Below are positions 1-8,034 of a DNA stretch of 64,000 nucleotides, in pieces. Numbering within the stretch: position 1 is the stretch's first letter; each line of letters begins with the position of its first letter. A program made the position numbers and the translations under genes. Location of the stretch: positions 248,001 to 312,000 of the forward strand of contig JBJLAO010000003.1 in assembly GCA_045568635.1 (NCBI GenBank), written 5' to 3'. Under the pieces are notes generated by a model. That model saw only the letters and a list, made by a program, of their open reading frames with translations, made no database searches and was not told the origin of the DNA. The stretch is from MedAcidi-G1 sp000817085. GTDB taxonomy: Bacteria; Actinomycetota; Acidimicrobiia; Acidimicrobiales; MedAcidi-G1.

Positions 1-297
1 AACGCATCTTTGTATTGGTGCACAGGGGCAATAACTTCATCACTAAGAATGTATTTTGAGCACTTTAATAAACCTTGGCCACTAGCTCACGGTCGTCAAC
101 CAGTAATTGAATCTCCAACTGCTTACGCGATTTTTCCCAAAGACGTAGTGGCGCTCCCAAAAAAAATAGTTGAGGAAAAAACAAATCTTTTACGATGGAC
201 AGTAATGCCCGCAGGTGGACACTTTAGTGCAGCCGAGCAACCATCCTTACTAGTAAATGACATCCAGGAAACTTTTTCGCAACTTTATAATAAGTAG
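1..297 (+). CDS. Epoxide hydrolase, C-terminal fragment (gene runs off the left edge)
   Basis: The frame is open from base 1 to the TAA at 295-297, so this is the 3' end of a gene that starts outside the window. The residues match the C-terminus of microsomal/juvenile-hormone-type epoxide hydrolases (alpha/beta hydrolases with an EHN N-terminal domain). A YWCTGAITSSLRMYFE segment is followed by AIFPKDVVALPKK, then RWTVMPAGGHFSAAEQP, where the His of GGHF is the family's catalytic base. The nucleophile Asp lies in the missing part. It converges on the P450 gene at 307-1587, with only 9 nt between the stops. The enzyme would open epoxides to diols, which fits the P450s and SDRs that follow. The substrate cannot be inferred. 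Confidence 0.8.
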   Translation, partial: NASLYWCTGAITSSLRMYFEHFNKPWPLAHGRQPVIESPTAYAIFPKDVVALPKKIVEEKTNLLRWTVMPAGGHFSAAEQPSLLVNDIQETFSQLYNK

Positions 298-312
298 GTT
301 TTTTACCTATTT
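292..312. terminator. Weak hairpin between convergent genes, possible bidirectional terminator
   Basis: Arms AAGTAGGT (292-299) and ACCTATTT (305-312) pair over 8 bp with one G-U, around a loop of five T. The hairpin overlaps the stop region of the left gene and the end of the P450 gene, with T-rich sequence just downstream. The stem is AT-rich and weak, so this is only a candidate. Confidence 0.3.
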
Positions 313-1587
313 GATTTTTATGTGCATCTCTTCCAGAGGGAGCAAAAAGAAACTAGGTTCGTGAGCCGGATCTGATAAAGGTTTAGCGAATTCAAACCAT
401 TCGCTACGTTGCAGCAAAGCTGTAAATGAACTCTTTAATTCTTGACGAGCAAGGGAAGCCCCGGGGCAAAAATGTGCACCAAATCCAAAAGCTAAATGTC
501 CGCCGTTATCTTTTCGTGTGATATCGAATTTTTCCGGATTCTCAAATTGTTCTGGGTCCCGATTAGCTGCTCCGTATCGGACCGAAACCATAGAACCAGA
601 AGGAATTGTGGTACCACAAACCTCGGTATCTTCAGTGGTCATACGTGCCAAGCCTTGAACAGGGCTCCAAAATCGCAAAGCTTCCTCTATAAAGTTTTCG
701 ATAAGCTCAGGATTGCTTCTAAGCATTTTTTGCGTCTCTGGGTATTCAATTAATAACCAAATACCGTGCGCCAATGCACTAGTCGTAGTTTCAAAACCCC
801 CAGTAATTAACTGATGCATCAAGTTTTGCAATTCAGCGATTGTGAGTGGTTCCTCACCCTCTTCGTGTGAATTCACCAATGCCGAAATTAAATCATCTGA
901 AGGGTTTTGACGCCTCTTTTCAAACTCTTGTGCAAAATGTCTTTGAGCTTCCAGCTCTATTTCTGCTACTTCTCTAATCTCTTCTTCTGTAAGTAGTCGC
1001 ATTGAGGGAGCAAGCATCGCGTCTGCCCACTTTTTAAATGTGTAAATCTGACTTCTGTCAAGCCCCAATTGTTCAGTAATGATTATTCCCGGGAGAGGCA
1101 TAGCGAATTCATTTACAAATTCACATTCTCCCGAATCGACGAATGCGTCGATTAGAGAGTTCGCTACAGCATCAATATTCGGTGCCATTGCCGCTACTCT
1201 TCTTGGAGTGAAAACGCGATTTATAAGCTTGCGATAGTGGGTATGCACAGGTGGATCTGTGCGTTGCAAAGTCAGTACGTGTCCCCATCCTTCTTTGCTA
1301 AGAATTTCTTGATGGAGGCGAAGTTTTTCTGCTTGATGTCCTGAAGCTGCTCGAACGGTGCTGGAAAAAATTTCATGTGTCAATAAAGCTTCCTTTGAAG
1401 CTTCATAGTTGACCATTAGCCAAACTCCTGTTTCAGATACCCTATGCACGGGGCAACTTTCATGTAATTCGGCTATGAAATCCCAAGGTTCACTCTGAAC
1501 CTTATGGTCCATAAAATTTGTTGCTACGGGACATTTATGATCTAACAAAGAAGGCGTTTCGTCGTGTTCGGTTTCTTCAACTGTCAT
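307..1587 (-). CDS. Cytochrome P450
   Basis: A soluble bacterial P450 of 426 residues, the normal length, with no membrane anchor. It shows the I-helix oxygen-activation motif GGFETTTSA, the K-helix ExxR motif in EEALRFWSPVQG, and the heme-binding loop FGFGAHFCPGA, in which Cys374 is the thiolate ligand. P450s of this type hydroxylate or epoxidise a hydrophobic substrate using electrons from a ferredoxin and its reductase; neither is encoded nearby. The ATG start is divergent from the SDR at 1648, leaving a 60-nt shared promoter region. The neighbouring epoxide hydrolase, SDRs and second P450 suggest a catabolic block for a cyclic or terpenoid-like compound (inference). The specific P450 family is not assignable by eye. 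Confidence 0.95.
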   Translation of the reverse strand: MTVEETEHDETPSLLDHKCPVATNFMDHKVQSEPWDFIAELHESCPVHRVSETGVWLMVNYEASKEALLTHEIFSSTVRAASGHQAEKLRLHQEILSKEGWGHVLTLQRTDPPVHTHYRKLINRVFTPRRVAAMAPNIDAVANSLIDAFVDSGECEFVNEFAMPLPGIIITEQLGLDRSQIYTFKKWADAMLAPSMRLLTEEEIREVAEIELEAQRHFAQEFEKRRQNPSDDLISALVNSHEEGEEPLTIAELQNLMHQLITGGFETTTSALAHGIWLLIEYPETQKMLRSNPELIENFIEEALRFWSPVQGLARMTTEDTEVCGTTIPSGSMVSVRYGAANRDPEQFENPEKFDITRKDNGGHLAFGFGAHFCPGASLARQELKSSFTALLQRSEWFEFAKPLSDPAHEPSFFLLPLEEMHIKIK

Positions 1588-1647
1588 AACGTTAGGTTAC
1601 GCAATCTAGATACAGAAGTCGACTTGAAGCCGATGTAAGGTTAAGCC

Positions 1648-2484
1648 ATGGGGAGAATGAGTGAAAAAGTTGCTGTCATAACAGGTGGTGCAAATGGTCT
1701 TGGAAGAGCTACAGCTTTACGATTTGCTCAAGAAGGGGCAAAGGGAATAGTTATTGCGGACATGCTCGAAGAGTCAGGATTAGAAACTGTAAAGATGGTT
1801 CAAAATGCTGGTGGGAAAGCAACGTATGTGAGTCTTGATGCCGTTAACCGCCTCGAGAATCAAGAAATGATCGATGTTGCTTTAGCAGAATTTGGTTCAG
1901 TTGATGTTCTTGTAACTGCCGCTGGGGTTACACATCAAGATTATCTTTCGGGTGATCGAGAAGCCGAAGTAAAAATGGCAGTAAAGCGCGCTCAAGAAAT
2001 AGAAAATCCTGTACAAGCATTCATAGATGGAAGCCTTGAAGAATGGCAAAAAGTTTTGGATGTGAACTTGACAGGAACCTATTTCGCACTTCAGTCAGCT
2101 GCCGCAGTTATGGCCGAACAGAATAAAGGAGGTTCAATAATTACTCTCGCATCAATTGCCGCAAAACATCCAGATGCGGGACCGACTCCGTATGTTGTTT
2201 CAAAAGCTGGAGTTTGGATGCTTACTAAAAAAGCCGCTCGTGAACTCGCTCCTGCCAACATTAGGGTTAATGCGATTGGACCAGGTTTTATTGAAACCCA
2301 CATGACTACCATTTTTGAAATCGCACCTCCTGAAAGAGTCGAAGAAGCGCTTAAGAGCGTTCCGATGGGTCGAAGAGGTCTTCCAGTTGAAGTAGCAAAT
2401 ACTGCTCTTTTCCTTGCATCTGACGAGTCGTCATATATGACCGGAGAAATCCTTCACCCAGACGGTGGCTATTTCACGGAGTAA
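1648..2484 (+). CDS. Short-chain dehydrogenase/reductase (SDR)
   Basis: A classical SDR of 278 residues. The N-terminal Rossmann motif is TGGANGLG, the NAG-like segment is TAAG, the catalytic Ser lies in the TLASIAAKH region, and the YVVSK motif supplies the catalytic Tyr and Lys. The C-terminal end ALFLASDESSYMTGE...DGGY is typical. An acidic residue following the second strand (VIAD) suggests NAD preference. It carries an insertion of about 30 residues before the EEWQKVLDVNLTGT segment, which makes it longer than the usual 250. The start at ATG 1648 has AAGG at 1637-1640, spaced 7 nt; an in-frame ATG at 1657 is an alternative. It presumably oxidises an alcohol made by the adjacent P450 or hydrolase (inference). 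Confidence 0.93.
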   Translation: MGRMSEKVAVITGGANGLGRATALRFAQEGAKGIVIADMLEESGLETVKMVQNAGGKATYVSLDAVNRLENQEMIDVALAEFGSVDVLVTAAGVTHQDYLSGDREAEVKMAVKRAQEIENPVQAFIDGSLEEWQKVLDVNLTGTYFALQSAAAVMAEQNKGGSIITLASIAAKHPDAGPTPYVVSKAGVWMLTKKAARELAPANIRVNAIGPGFIETHMTTIFEIAPPERVEEALKSVPMGRRGLPVEVANTALFLASDESSYMTGEILHPDGGYFTE

Positions 2485-2492
2485 ATTTTTAA

Positions 2493-4226
2493 CTAGCTAA
2501 CGATTGTCACAGTTCCTGTTGAACCGTCTACCGTAATAGTAGAGCCATCTCTTATACGATCAGTTGCATCAGCCACTGACACGGCGCAAGGGATTCCTAG
2601 CTCTCTACTTACAATCGCTGCATGGCTGGCAACTGCTCCAACGTTTACAACCACTGCCGAGGCTGTCATAAATAATGGGGTCCATGCTGGATCAGTTGTG
2701 GGGGCGATCATGACATCACCTGGTTGAAGCGATGAAGCATCATTAGGATTTAAAATTACCCTTGCTGTGCCGGTAGCGATACCTGGGGAACCGGCGCTAC
2801 CCTGCAACACTTCTCCTACTTCTGCAGGATCAGATTTGCTTAAACCTCTCTTAGGCCATTCAGAAATAGGTGGTATGCCAACTCTTCCATCAACTATGTA
2901 AGGCGGTTCAACTTCATGCAAATACGCAAAATCTTTATCTCTTTCTAAAATTGTATCTCTCATTGAAATAGGGTCAGCAATAAAATCATCAAGCTCTGAT
3001 TCGGTAACCATAAACAATTGCTGAGGGTCATCAATCGCGCCCACCGTCACCATTCTTGTACCTAGTTCCATCATTGCTAGCTTTGCTTCATGAACTGATC
3101 GAATAGCAGCATTTTTACCCATTTCCCTATACCCAAAGAAAAGAGCAGCCGATTTTATTGCTGCAGCAAGACTAGCGTGCGTTTCTTCATCATCTTTTAC
3201 GAGATCTAATACTTCTGCAGTGAGTTTTTCTCGTGTTTCTGCTGACTTTATAGAAGCTAAATGAGGTGATTTATCGTCTTCTTGGAAACGTAATCTCTCC
3301 AACATCCCAAGTGCTAATTCCGGCTTTGTCGCCCAGGAATGCGACCTCATATCCCATTCGTTAGGTCCACGATGGCCACACTCTTCTATCAGTTCTTCCC
3401 AATGAGTAACAAAACTTTTAGCATCGTTGGAGGTTAAAGATTTTATTTTTTCTAAAGCTCCATCACTGCCATCATCAAAAATAGTTGTGAGTTCTTCTGA
3501 GTTTCGAATGATTCTGCTCAAATCCCACATACGGAATGAAGCGCCCGCAGACTCAACGTCTCCAACTGCAGACATAAGCTTCACGGCATCATCAGAACGT
3601 CCAATTCCATCACAAATAGCCTGCACCGCACCCGGCCCAAGCGAACAGGCTAATGCTGCTACACAAGATGGCACCCAAACGTATTCAAGTAGCTCAACCA
3701 TTTCGCGTGCATATCTAACTAGCTCTTCATTAGATGACTCACTGTGATTTGGGCGATTTTTCACAGCTTCTCGAGCTACTTTGGATCTTTCTTCCATCAT
3801 TGGGTAATCATCAGCGCTCATTACCCAGGCCATACTCTCAGCCACCAGTTCCTCAGCTTCTTCTTTAATATCTTCAGGGTGTTCTTCATACTCGGGGACA
3901 TCGGAACGTTCACCAAAATACGCTAAATTTATTGCTTCTGGAGTGGCTCCAGGCATTCGAACTCCGAAAACCCAAGTCATTGAGAGACAGTTATAGAAAT
4001 ATCCTCCCCAAAGTCCAAAAGTGCTACGTGCTTCATGGGGAAATTCATCCAAATCAAAAACTCCATACTCTACGTATCCGCCAGCAACCCCCGGGCAGCA
4101 ACCTTTCTCCCAAGCCAAGGTCCAACCAAGTGGACTCCATGGATCTGGACCTACTTCATCTGCGTTTCCGCGTGTGTAATAACGAAATCTTTCATTAAAT
4201 GGGCTATCTGTAATCCAGCTTTCCAT
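2493..4226 (-). CDS. PEP-utilising-enzyme mobile-domain protein, RPH-like but without the ATP-grasp domain
   Basis: The 577-residue protein ends in the swivelling phosphohistidine domain of PEP-utilising enzymes. The motif GAVASHAAIVSRELGIPCAV carries the phospho-accepting His535, followed by the DGSTITVDGSTGTV closing strand. The N-terminus (TRGNADEVGPDPWSPLGWT) resembles the start of the substrate-binding domain of rifampicin phosphotransferase-like proteins, which normally follows an N-terminal ATP-grasp domain that is absent here. The middle is helical and Glu-rich. The His domain therefore needs a nucleotide-binding partner from elsewhere, or has another role. AAGGAAG precedes the ATG at good spacing. 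It is divergent from the selenoprotein candidate at 4317. Activity and substrate are unknown. Confidence 0.8.
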   Translation of the reverse strand: MESWITDSPFNERFRYYTRGNADEVGPDPWSPLGWTLAWEKGCCPGVAGGYVEYGVFDLDEFPHEARSTFGLWGGYFYNCLSMTWVFGVRMPGATPEAINLAYFGERSDVPEYEEHPEDIKEEAEELVAESMAWVMSADDYPMMEERSKVAREAVKNRPNHSESSNEELVRYAREMVELLEYVWVPSCVAALACSLGPGAVQAICDGIGRSDDAVKLMSAVGDVESAGASFRMWDLSRIIRNSEELTTIFDDGSDGALEKIKSLTSNDAKSFVTHWEELIEECGHRGPNEWDMRSHSWATKPELALGMLERLRFQEDDKSPHLASIKSAETREKLTAEVLDLVKDDEETHASLAAAIKSAALFFGYREMGKNAAIRSVHEAKLAMMELGTRMVTVGAIDDPQQLFMVTESELDDFIADPISMRDTILERDKDFAYLHEVEPPYIVDGRVGIPPISEWPKRGLSKSDPAEVGEVLQGSAGSPGIATGTARVILNPNDASSLQPGDVMIAPTTDPAWTPLFMTASAVVVNVGAVASHAAIVSRELGIPCAVSVADATDRIRDGSTITVDGSTGTVTIVS

Positions 4227-4316
4227 TTGAACTTCCTTTATTCTGATATTTTTAGGCTCAACTATTTCTATTTAATAAGTTCATGAAAAACTATCACTAG
4301 AAAGGAGATTGTACAT

Positions 4317-4823
4317 ATGGCGCGTATAGAAATTCCTGAAGGCGAAGGACACGAGGTCAGTAGGGTCTGGTCGATAGCGCCCCACATGGGTAAAGGGGTG
4401 CATGCTTTAAGTAAAGCTGTTTACGAAGAGAGTGGTCTACCTGTCCGTGAACGTGAAGCCGCTAGGATGCGGATCGCGCAATTAAACTCGTGCGATATAT
4501 GACTGAATACGAGAGCTGCATCGGCGATGGAGCAAGGATTTGATGAAGATCACTACCATTCAGTTCACTTATATGAAGAGAATCAATCTTTTACAATTCG
4601 TGAAAAATTAGCAATCGAATACGCTGAGTGTTTTGCTCTTGATCATAAATCTATTAATGACGAGTTTTTTATTCGCTTAAAAGAACATTTCAGTGAAGAA
4701 GAAATTCTGGAGCTAACTGTCACAATAGGTTTTTGCGTTGGGATGGGGCGGGCATTAACTGTTTTGGATGTGGCACAGGACTTTGACATTAATTGGAGTC
4801 GTGAGCCGAAGAAACAAACCTAG
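4317..4823 (+). CDS. Candidate selenoprotein: AhpD/carboxymuconolactone-decarboxylase-like protein with CxxU (in-frame TGA)
   Basis: Read through one in-frame TGA (4500-4502), this is a 168-residue CMD/AhpD-like protein. A strong AAAGGAGAT ribosome site precedes ATG 4317. The first part ends RIAQLNSCDI, the TGA is codon 62, and the same frame continues LNTRAASAMEQGFDEDHY to TAG 4821-4823. In this family the motif is CxxC (peroxidase/disulfide-type redox pair); here Cys59 is present and TGA replaces the second Cys, giving C59-D-I-U62. An upstream Glu-rich stretch (REREAARMR) matches the family's acidic position. A hairpin fitting bacterial SECIS geometry starts 12 nt after the TGA. The P450 at 4828 begins 4 nt after the stop, suggesting an operon. 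Alternatives are a recent nonsense mutation or a sequencing error. The product as a CMD-like protein is clear; Sec insertion is inferred, and no Sec machinery is in the window. Confidence 0.75.
4515..4533 (+). promoter_or_regulatory. Candidate bacterial SECIS hairpin
   Basis: GCT (4515-4517) pairs with AGC (4531-4533). After a G-G mismatch, CATC (4519-4522) pairs with GATG (4526-4529) around the triloop GGC (4523-4525). The loop begins 20 nt after the TGA, inside the 16-37 nt range used for bacterial SECIS models, and starts with G as the models require. The stem is short (4 + 3 bp), so a chance hairpin cannot be excluded. Confidence 0.5.
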
Positions 4824-4827
4824 AACT

Positions 4828-6000
4828 ATGTCATATTCGCACGTAGAAAGAGCTAATGATCTAGAGCCTTCTGATGGTCATCGAATTTTGCGTGAAGAAT
4901 GCCCTCTTCATTATGAAGAAAATTTTGATCCACCTTTTTACGTTGTTAGCAGACATGATGATGTCCTTGGAATTTTAAAATCTCCAGAACTGTGGGGCAA
5001 TTCAGATGGTCCTGGTGTTTTTTATCAAAAAGGCGGTGTTTTAGGATCAACTGACGATCCTGATCACGCTCGTCAACGTCGAGTACTTAGAGAAGTTTTT
5101 CTTCCTTCAAAGATGCGTCTCCTTGAAAAAAGACTTAGAACAATCTGTAACGACCTCTGGGAAACTTTCGAAAAGCCCGGAGAAGGAGATTTTGTGGAAC
5201 TTTTCGCATTTCCTTTTCCCGCACTCGCAATAGCTGAAATTCTTGGTGTTAATCCGAATGATCGAGAAAAATTCCATAGATGGGCTGACGATATTGTTGC
5301 CGGTCTAGGGGGTGGTGATCTCAAGCTTGTTGATAAAGCTAACCAGGAGCTATGGGCCTATATCGACGATCTTGTTGAAACGAGACTCATGTTAATAAAT
5401 CAAGGTGATCAACTCCCTGAGGATGCTATTTCAACAATGACAATTGCCTTTTCAAAAGGGGATCTTTCAAGAAGAGAAATTCAACGTTTAGGGCACCAAC
5501 TTCTTGTTGCCGGACACGAAACGACTGCGAGCCTTCTCGCTCTTATGGTTTACCGACTTTCCTCACAACCAGAATTACTCGAAAGTCTAAAAAATAAGCC
5601 GCATTTGATTGAAACTGCCGTCGAAGAATTTCTCCGTTTCGACTCACCGGTTCAAGGGTTGTTTAGAACTAATTCAGAAACTTGTCCAGTTCGAGACTCG
5701 ATGATTCCTACAGGAACAAAGCTCCAAGCTATGTTTGCTTCTGCCAATCGAGATCCGGAAATGTGGAATGATCCTGACTCAATTAGGTTTGACCGCGATC
5801 CAGGACTTGCTAGACAACATCTTGCTTTCGGGTGGGGCGTTCACTATTGCATAGGAGCTCCTCTAGCACGATTAGAAGCTCGTTTAGCCCTAGAGAAAAT
5901 TGTTACATCAAATACAACATTTAAAGTTTTGGAAGATCCCCCTATGACTCCACCATTTATTCTTCGTGGATTTACGGAACTTAGAGTCAAATGGAATTAA
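4828..6000 (+). CDS. Cytochrome P450
   Basis: A second soluble P450, 390 residues from ATG 4828. The I-helix motif is VAGHETTAS, the ExxR motif lies in EEFLRFDSPVQG, and the heme loop is FGWGVHYCIGA with Cys341 as ligand. The frame is open further upstream to 4768, but that would overlap the CMD-like gene; ATG 4828 lies 4 nt past its stop and gives the normal N-terminus, although no clear Shine-Dalgarno site is visible (GTG 4801 is a less likely alternative). It is related to, but clearly distinct from, the P450 at 307-1587. Redox partners are not encoded nearby. It is likely co-transcribed with the CMD-like redox protein. Confidence 0.94.
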   Translation: MSYSHVERANDLEPSDGHRILREECPLHYEENFDPPFYVVSRHDDVLGILKSPELWGNSDGPGVFYQKGGVLGSTDDPDHARQRRVLREVFLPSKMRLLEKRLRTICNDLWETFEKPGEGDFVELFAFPFPALAIAEILGVNPNDREKFHRWADDIVAGLGGGDLKLVDKANQELWAYIDDLVETRLMLINQGDQLPEDAISTMTIAFSKGDLSRREIQRLGHQLLVAGHETTASLLALMVYRLSSQPELLESLKNKPHLIETAVEEFLRFDSPVQGLFRTNSETCPVRDSMIPTGTKLQAMFASANRDPEMWNDPDSIRFDRDPGLARQHLAFGWGVHYCIGAPLARLEARLALEKIVTSNTTFKVLEDPPMTPPFILRGFTELRVKWN

Positions 6001-6002
6001 AA

Positions 6003-6812
6003 CTATTCCAACAATTCCGGTCGCGCCGAAGCTAAATACTCTATATCGAAAGCTGAGGGAAGTTTCTGTGTAGACGCTGCTCCATCTACAACTATGGTTT
6101 GACCCGAAATATAACCAGATTCTTCTGAAGCTAAAAAAAGAGCTGCATTTGCTATATCCTCGACACTTCCCATTCTTCCCAAAGGTGTTTGAAGGCGTGC
6201 TGCCTCAATCACCAATTGATTTTGAAAAATTCCTTCTGTCATTGGGGTCTCAATTAAATGAGCAGCAATGCAATTGACTCTCACTTGGTCTGGCCCATAT
6301 TCTAGAGCTGCAATTTCAGTCAAATATTCAAGTCCACGTTTACATGCAGCATAAACAGGATGCCCTGTAGAAGGGTTGTGAGCCGTCAAAGATGAAGTTG
6401 ATATGATCGATCCACCGCCACTCGATGCCATAGCGTTTCCAAAATGCTGAATTACCTGCATAGCGGCTATCAACTGAACTTCAACCATGGGTCGAACATG
6501 GTCAGGGGTTAGTTCGCGGATCCTTTTCGATTCTTGATAGCCCGCATAATTTACTACTACGTCAATTGTTCCTTCTTCTTCCATAATTGAGTTCACAAGA
6601 TTAATTACTTGTTCATCTTCAACTACGTCACACCCAAAACCTTTTCCACCAAATTCTTGCCCTACCTGTTCGGCTAGTTCTGCGCGCCTGCCCACCACTA
6701 TGACTTTGGCTCCTTGATCCGCAAAAAGTTTAATGGTGGCTCTACCAAAACCTGTGGCGCCACCTATTACAACACTTACTTTATTTTCTAGTCTCTGCTT
6801 TGTTGAATCCAT
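6003..6812 (-). CDS. Short-chain dehydrogenase/reductase (SDR)
   Basis: A classical SDR of 269 residues from ATG 6812. The cofactor motif is GGATGFGRA, followed by VVGRRAE, whose two Arg after the second strand favour NADP. The catalytic region has SSLTAHNP and the YAACK motif (Tyr/Lys), and the end ALFLASEESGYISGQTIVVDGA is typical. The frame extends 11 codons upstream to a GTG at 6845, but the shorter start begins right before the Rossmann fold (MDSTKQRLENK) as usual. It is convergent with the P450 at 4828-6000 (2 nt apart) and divergent from the SDR at 6838. The canonical NAG motif reads NYAG. Substrate unknown. Confidence 0.92.
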   Translation of the reverse strand: MDSTKQRLENKVSVVIGGATGFGRATIKLFADQGAKVIVVGRRAELAEQVGQEFGGKGFGCDVVEDEQVINLVNSIMEEEGTIDVVVNYAGYQESKRIRELTPDHVRPMVEVQLIAAMQVIQHFGNAMASSGGGSIISTSSLTAHNPSTGHPVYAACKRGLEYLTEIAALEYGPDQVRVNCIAAHLIETPMTEGIFQNQLVIEAARLQTPLGRMGSVEDIANAALFLASEESGYISGQTIVVDGAASTQKLPSAFDIEYLASARPELLE

Positions 6813-6837
6813 GGGTCTTGAGCGTAACCTCTCTAGC

Positions 6838-7638
6838 GTGAACACACTAAAAAAATTTCAACTTGATAATAAAGCCGCAGTTGTTACAGGCTCCGGGCAA
6901 GGTATTGGTCGTGGTATTGCTCTGGCATTAGCTGATGTTGGAGCAAACCTCGTAATAAATGCTCGAAGAGAAAGTGACGTGTCTGAAACGGCCCAAATGG
7001 TTCGTGATCTAGGTAGCGAAGCAATTGAAGTAGTCGGAGATATAAGGGAAATAGGATCTGAAACTATAGGTGATGCCTGTATTGATGCTTTTGGAAGTCT
7101 AGATATTTGGGTGAATAACGTAGGTGGTACTGATGAAAAACGTAATCGAACTCTCCTTGACACTCCAGATGAAATCTTTTCAAGCCAACTTGATTTAAAT
7201 CTAACTACTGCGTTTCAGGGGTCAAAAGCTGCAGCTAATCGAATGCCTGAAGGAGGATGTATCATAAATATTTCTTCGGGTGCCGGCATGAGAGGATCTG
7301 CCTTCACTGGCCCTTATGCAGCTGCAAAAGCCGGGATGCTGAATATGACAGAAACTTTTGCTCTAGAACTAGCAGAAAGAAACATTCGTGTTAACGCTGT
7401 TTCACCAGGGCCGGTAATAACTGAGGCCTATCAAGAAATGGTGGATGTGAACGAAGAAAAAGCAAGACAAATTGCTGCATCAATACCTCTGGGACGCCTA
7501 GGGGTTCCCGATGACATTGCTACTGCAGTGGTTTTTTTATCTTCAGATGCGTCATCATGGATAACGGGCCAAAATATATTAGTTTCGGGTGGTAGAACAC
7601 ATCGAACCGTTCAATATCAAGACAAAAAATCATCTTAA
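6838..7638 (+). CDS. Short-chain dehydrogenase/reductase (SDR)
   Basis: A classical SDR of about 266 residues. The motif TGSGQGIGRG binds the cofactor, NNVGG stands in place of NNAG, and ISSGAGM plus YAAAK give the Ser, Tyr and Lys. The C-terminus has VFLSSDASSWITGQNILVSGG. The start is uncertain: GTG 6838 gives a short normal N-terminus, while ATG 6811 adds nine residues and would overlap the start of the divergent SDR (CATG shared by both). Neither has a clear Shine-Dalgarno site, so leaderless transcription is possible. The SnoaL/LEH-type gene follows 27 nt later and the HAD gene overlaps that one, suggesting a three-gene operon. Confidence 0.9.
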   Translation: MNTLKKFQLDNKAAVVTGSGQGIGRGIALALADVGANLVINARRESDVSETAQMVRDLGSEAIEVVGDIREIGSETIGDACIDAFGSLDIWVNNVGGTDEKRNRTLLDTPDEIFSSQLDLNLTTAFQGSKAAANRMPEGGCIINISSGAGMRGSAFTGPYAAAKAGMLNMTETFALELAERNIRVNAVSPGPVITEAYQEMVDVNEEKARQIAASIPLGRLGVPDDIATAVVFLSSDASSWITGQNILVSGGRTHRTVQYQDKKSS

Positions 7639-7665
7639 AACTAATCGTGAAAACTAGGAGAAAAA

Positions 7666-8034
7666 ATGACACCTTTAGAAACTGTAGAAGCATTTATATC
7701 ATCGCTTGAAAAAAGAGATATAGATTCTGCTATCTCGCTTCTTGATGAGGAGTGTGAATACGACAATGTCCCTATGGGAAAGGTCTTTGGAGCAAAAGCT
7801 GTTAAAGAAATGTTAGGACCCATGATTGAAAATTGTTCAAATGTTGATTGGCCTACACACCGTGCCTCCAGTACTGGGAATTTGGTTTTTAATGAACGTT
7901 TAGACAGATTTGAAATGGGTGGTAATTGGATCGAGATTCCAGTTTGTGGAGTCTGGGAAGTTGTGAATGGCAAAATTACGCTTTGGCGAGATTATTTTGA
8001 TCTTGCAACTTACAGGGATCAACTTTCCAAGTGA
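7666..8034 (+). CDS. Limonene-1,2-epoxide-hydrolase-like protein (NTF2 fold)
   Basis: A 122-residue cone-shaped NTF2-fold protein. Key residues of limonene epoxide hydrolase are recognisable at matching spacings: Tyr32 and Asn34 in YDNVPMG, Arg78 and Asp80 in NERLDRF, and Asp109 in WRDYFD. The family enzyme activates water with Asp-Arg-Asp and opens an epoxide in one step without a covalent intermediate. A strong AGGAGAAAAA site precedes the ATG. The TGA overlaps the GTG start of the next gene by 4 nt, so translation is probably coupled. With the P450s and SDRs nearby, an epoxide intermediate of a cyclic substrate is plausible, but the true substrate is unknown. Related non-hydrolytic SnoaL-like isomerases are the alternative. 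Confidence 0.85.
   Translation: MTPLETVEAFISSLEKRDIDSAISLLDEECEYDNVPMGKVFGAKAVKEMLGPMIENCSNVDWPTHRASSTGNLVFNERLDRFEMGGNWIEIPVCGVWEVVNGKITLWRDYFDLATYRDQLSK

Noticed and set aside
4317..4823. Two separate genes, 4317-4502 and 4527-4823
   Set aside because: Both are in the same frame, neither is a complete CMD domain, no ribosome site precedes 4527, and together they give one full-length family member with TGA at the second Cys.
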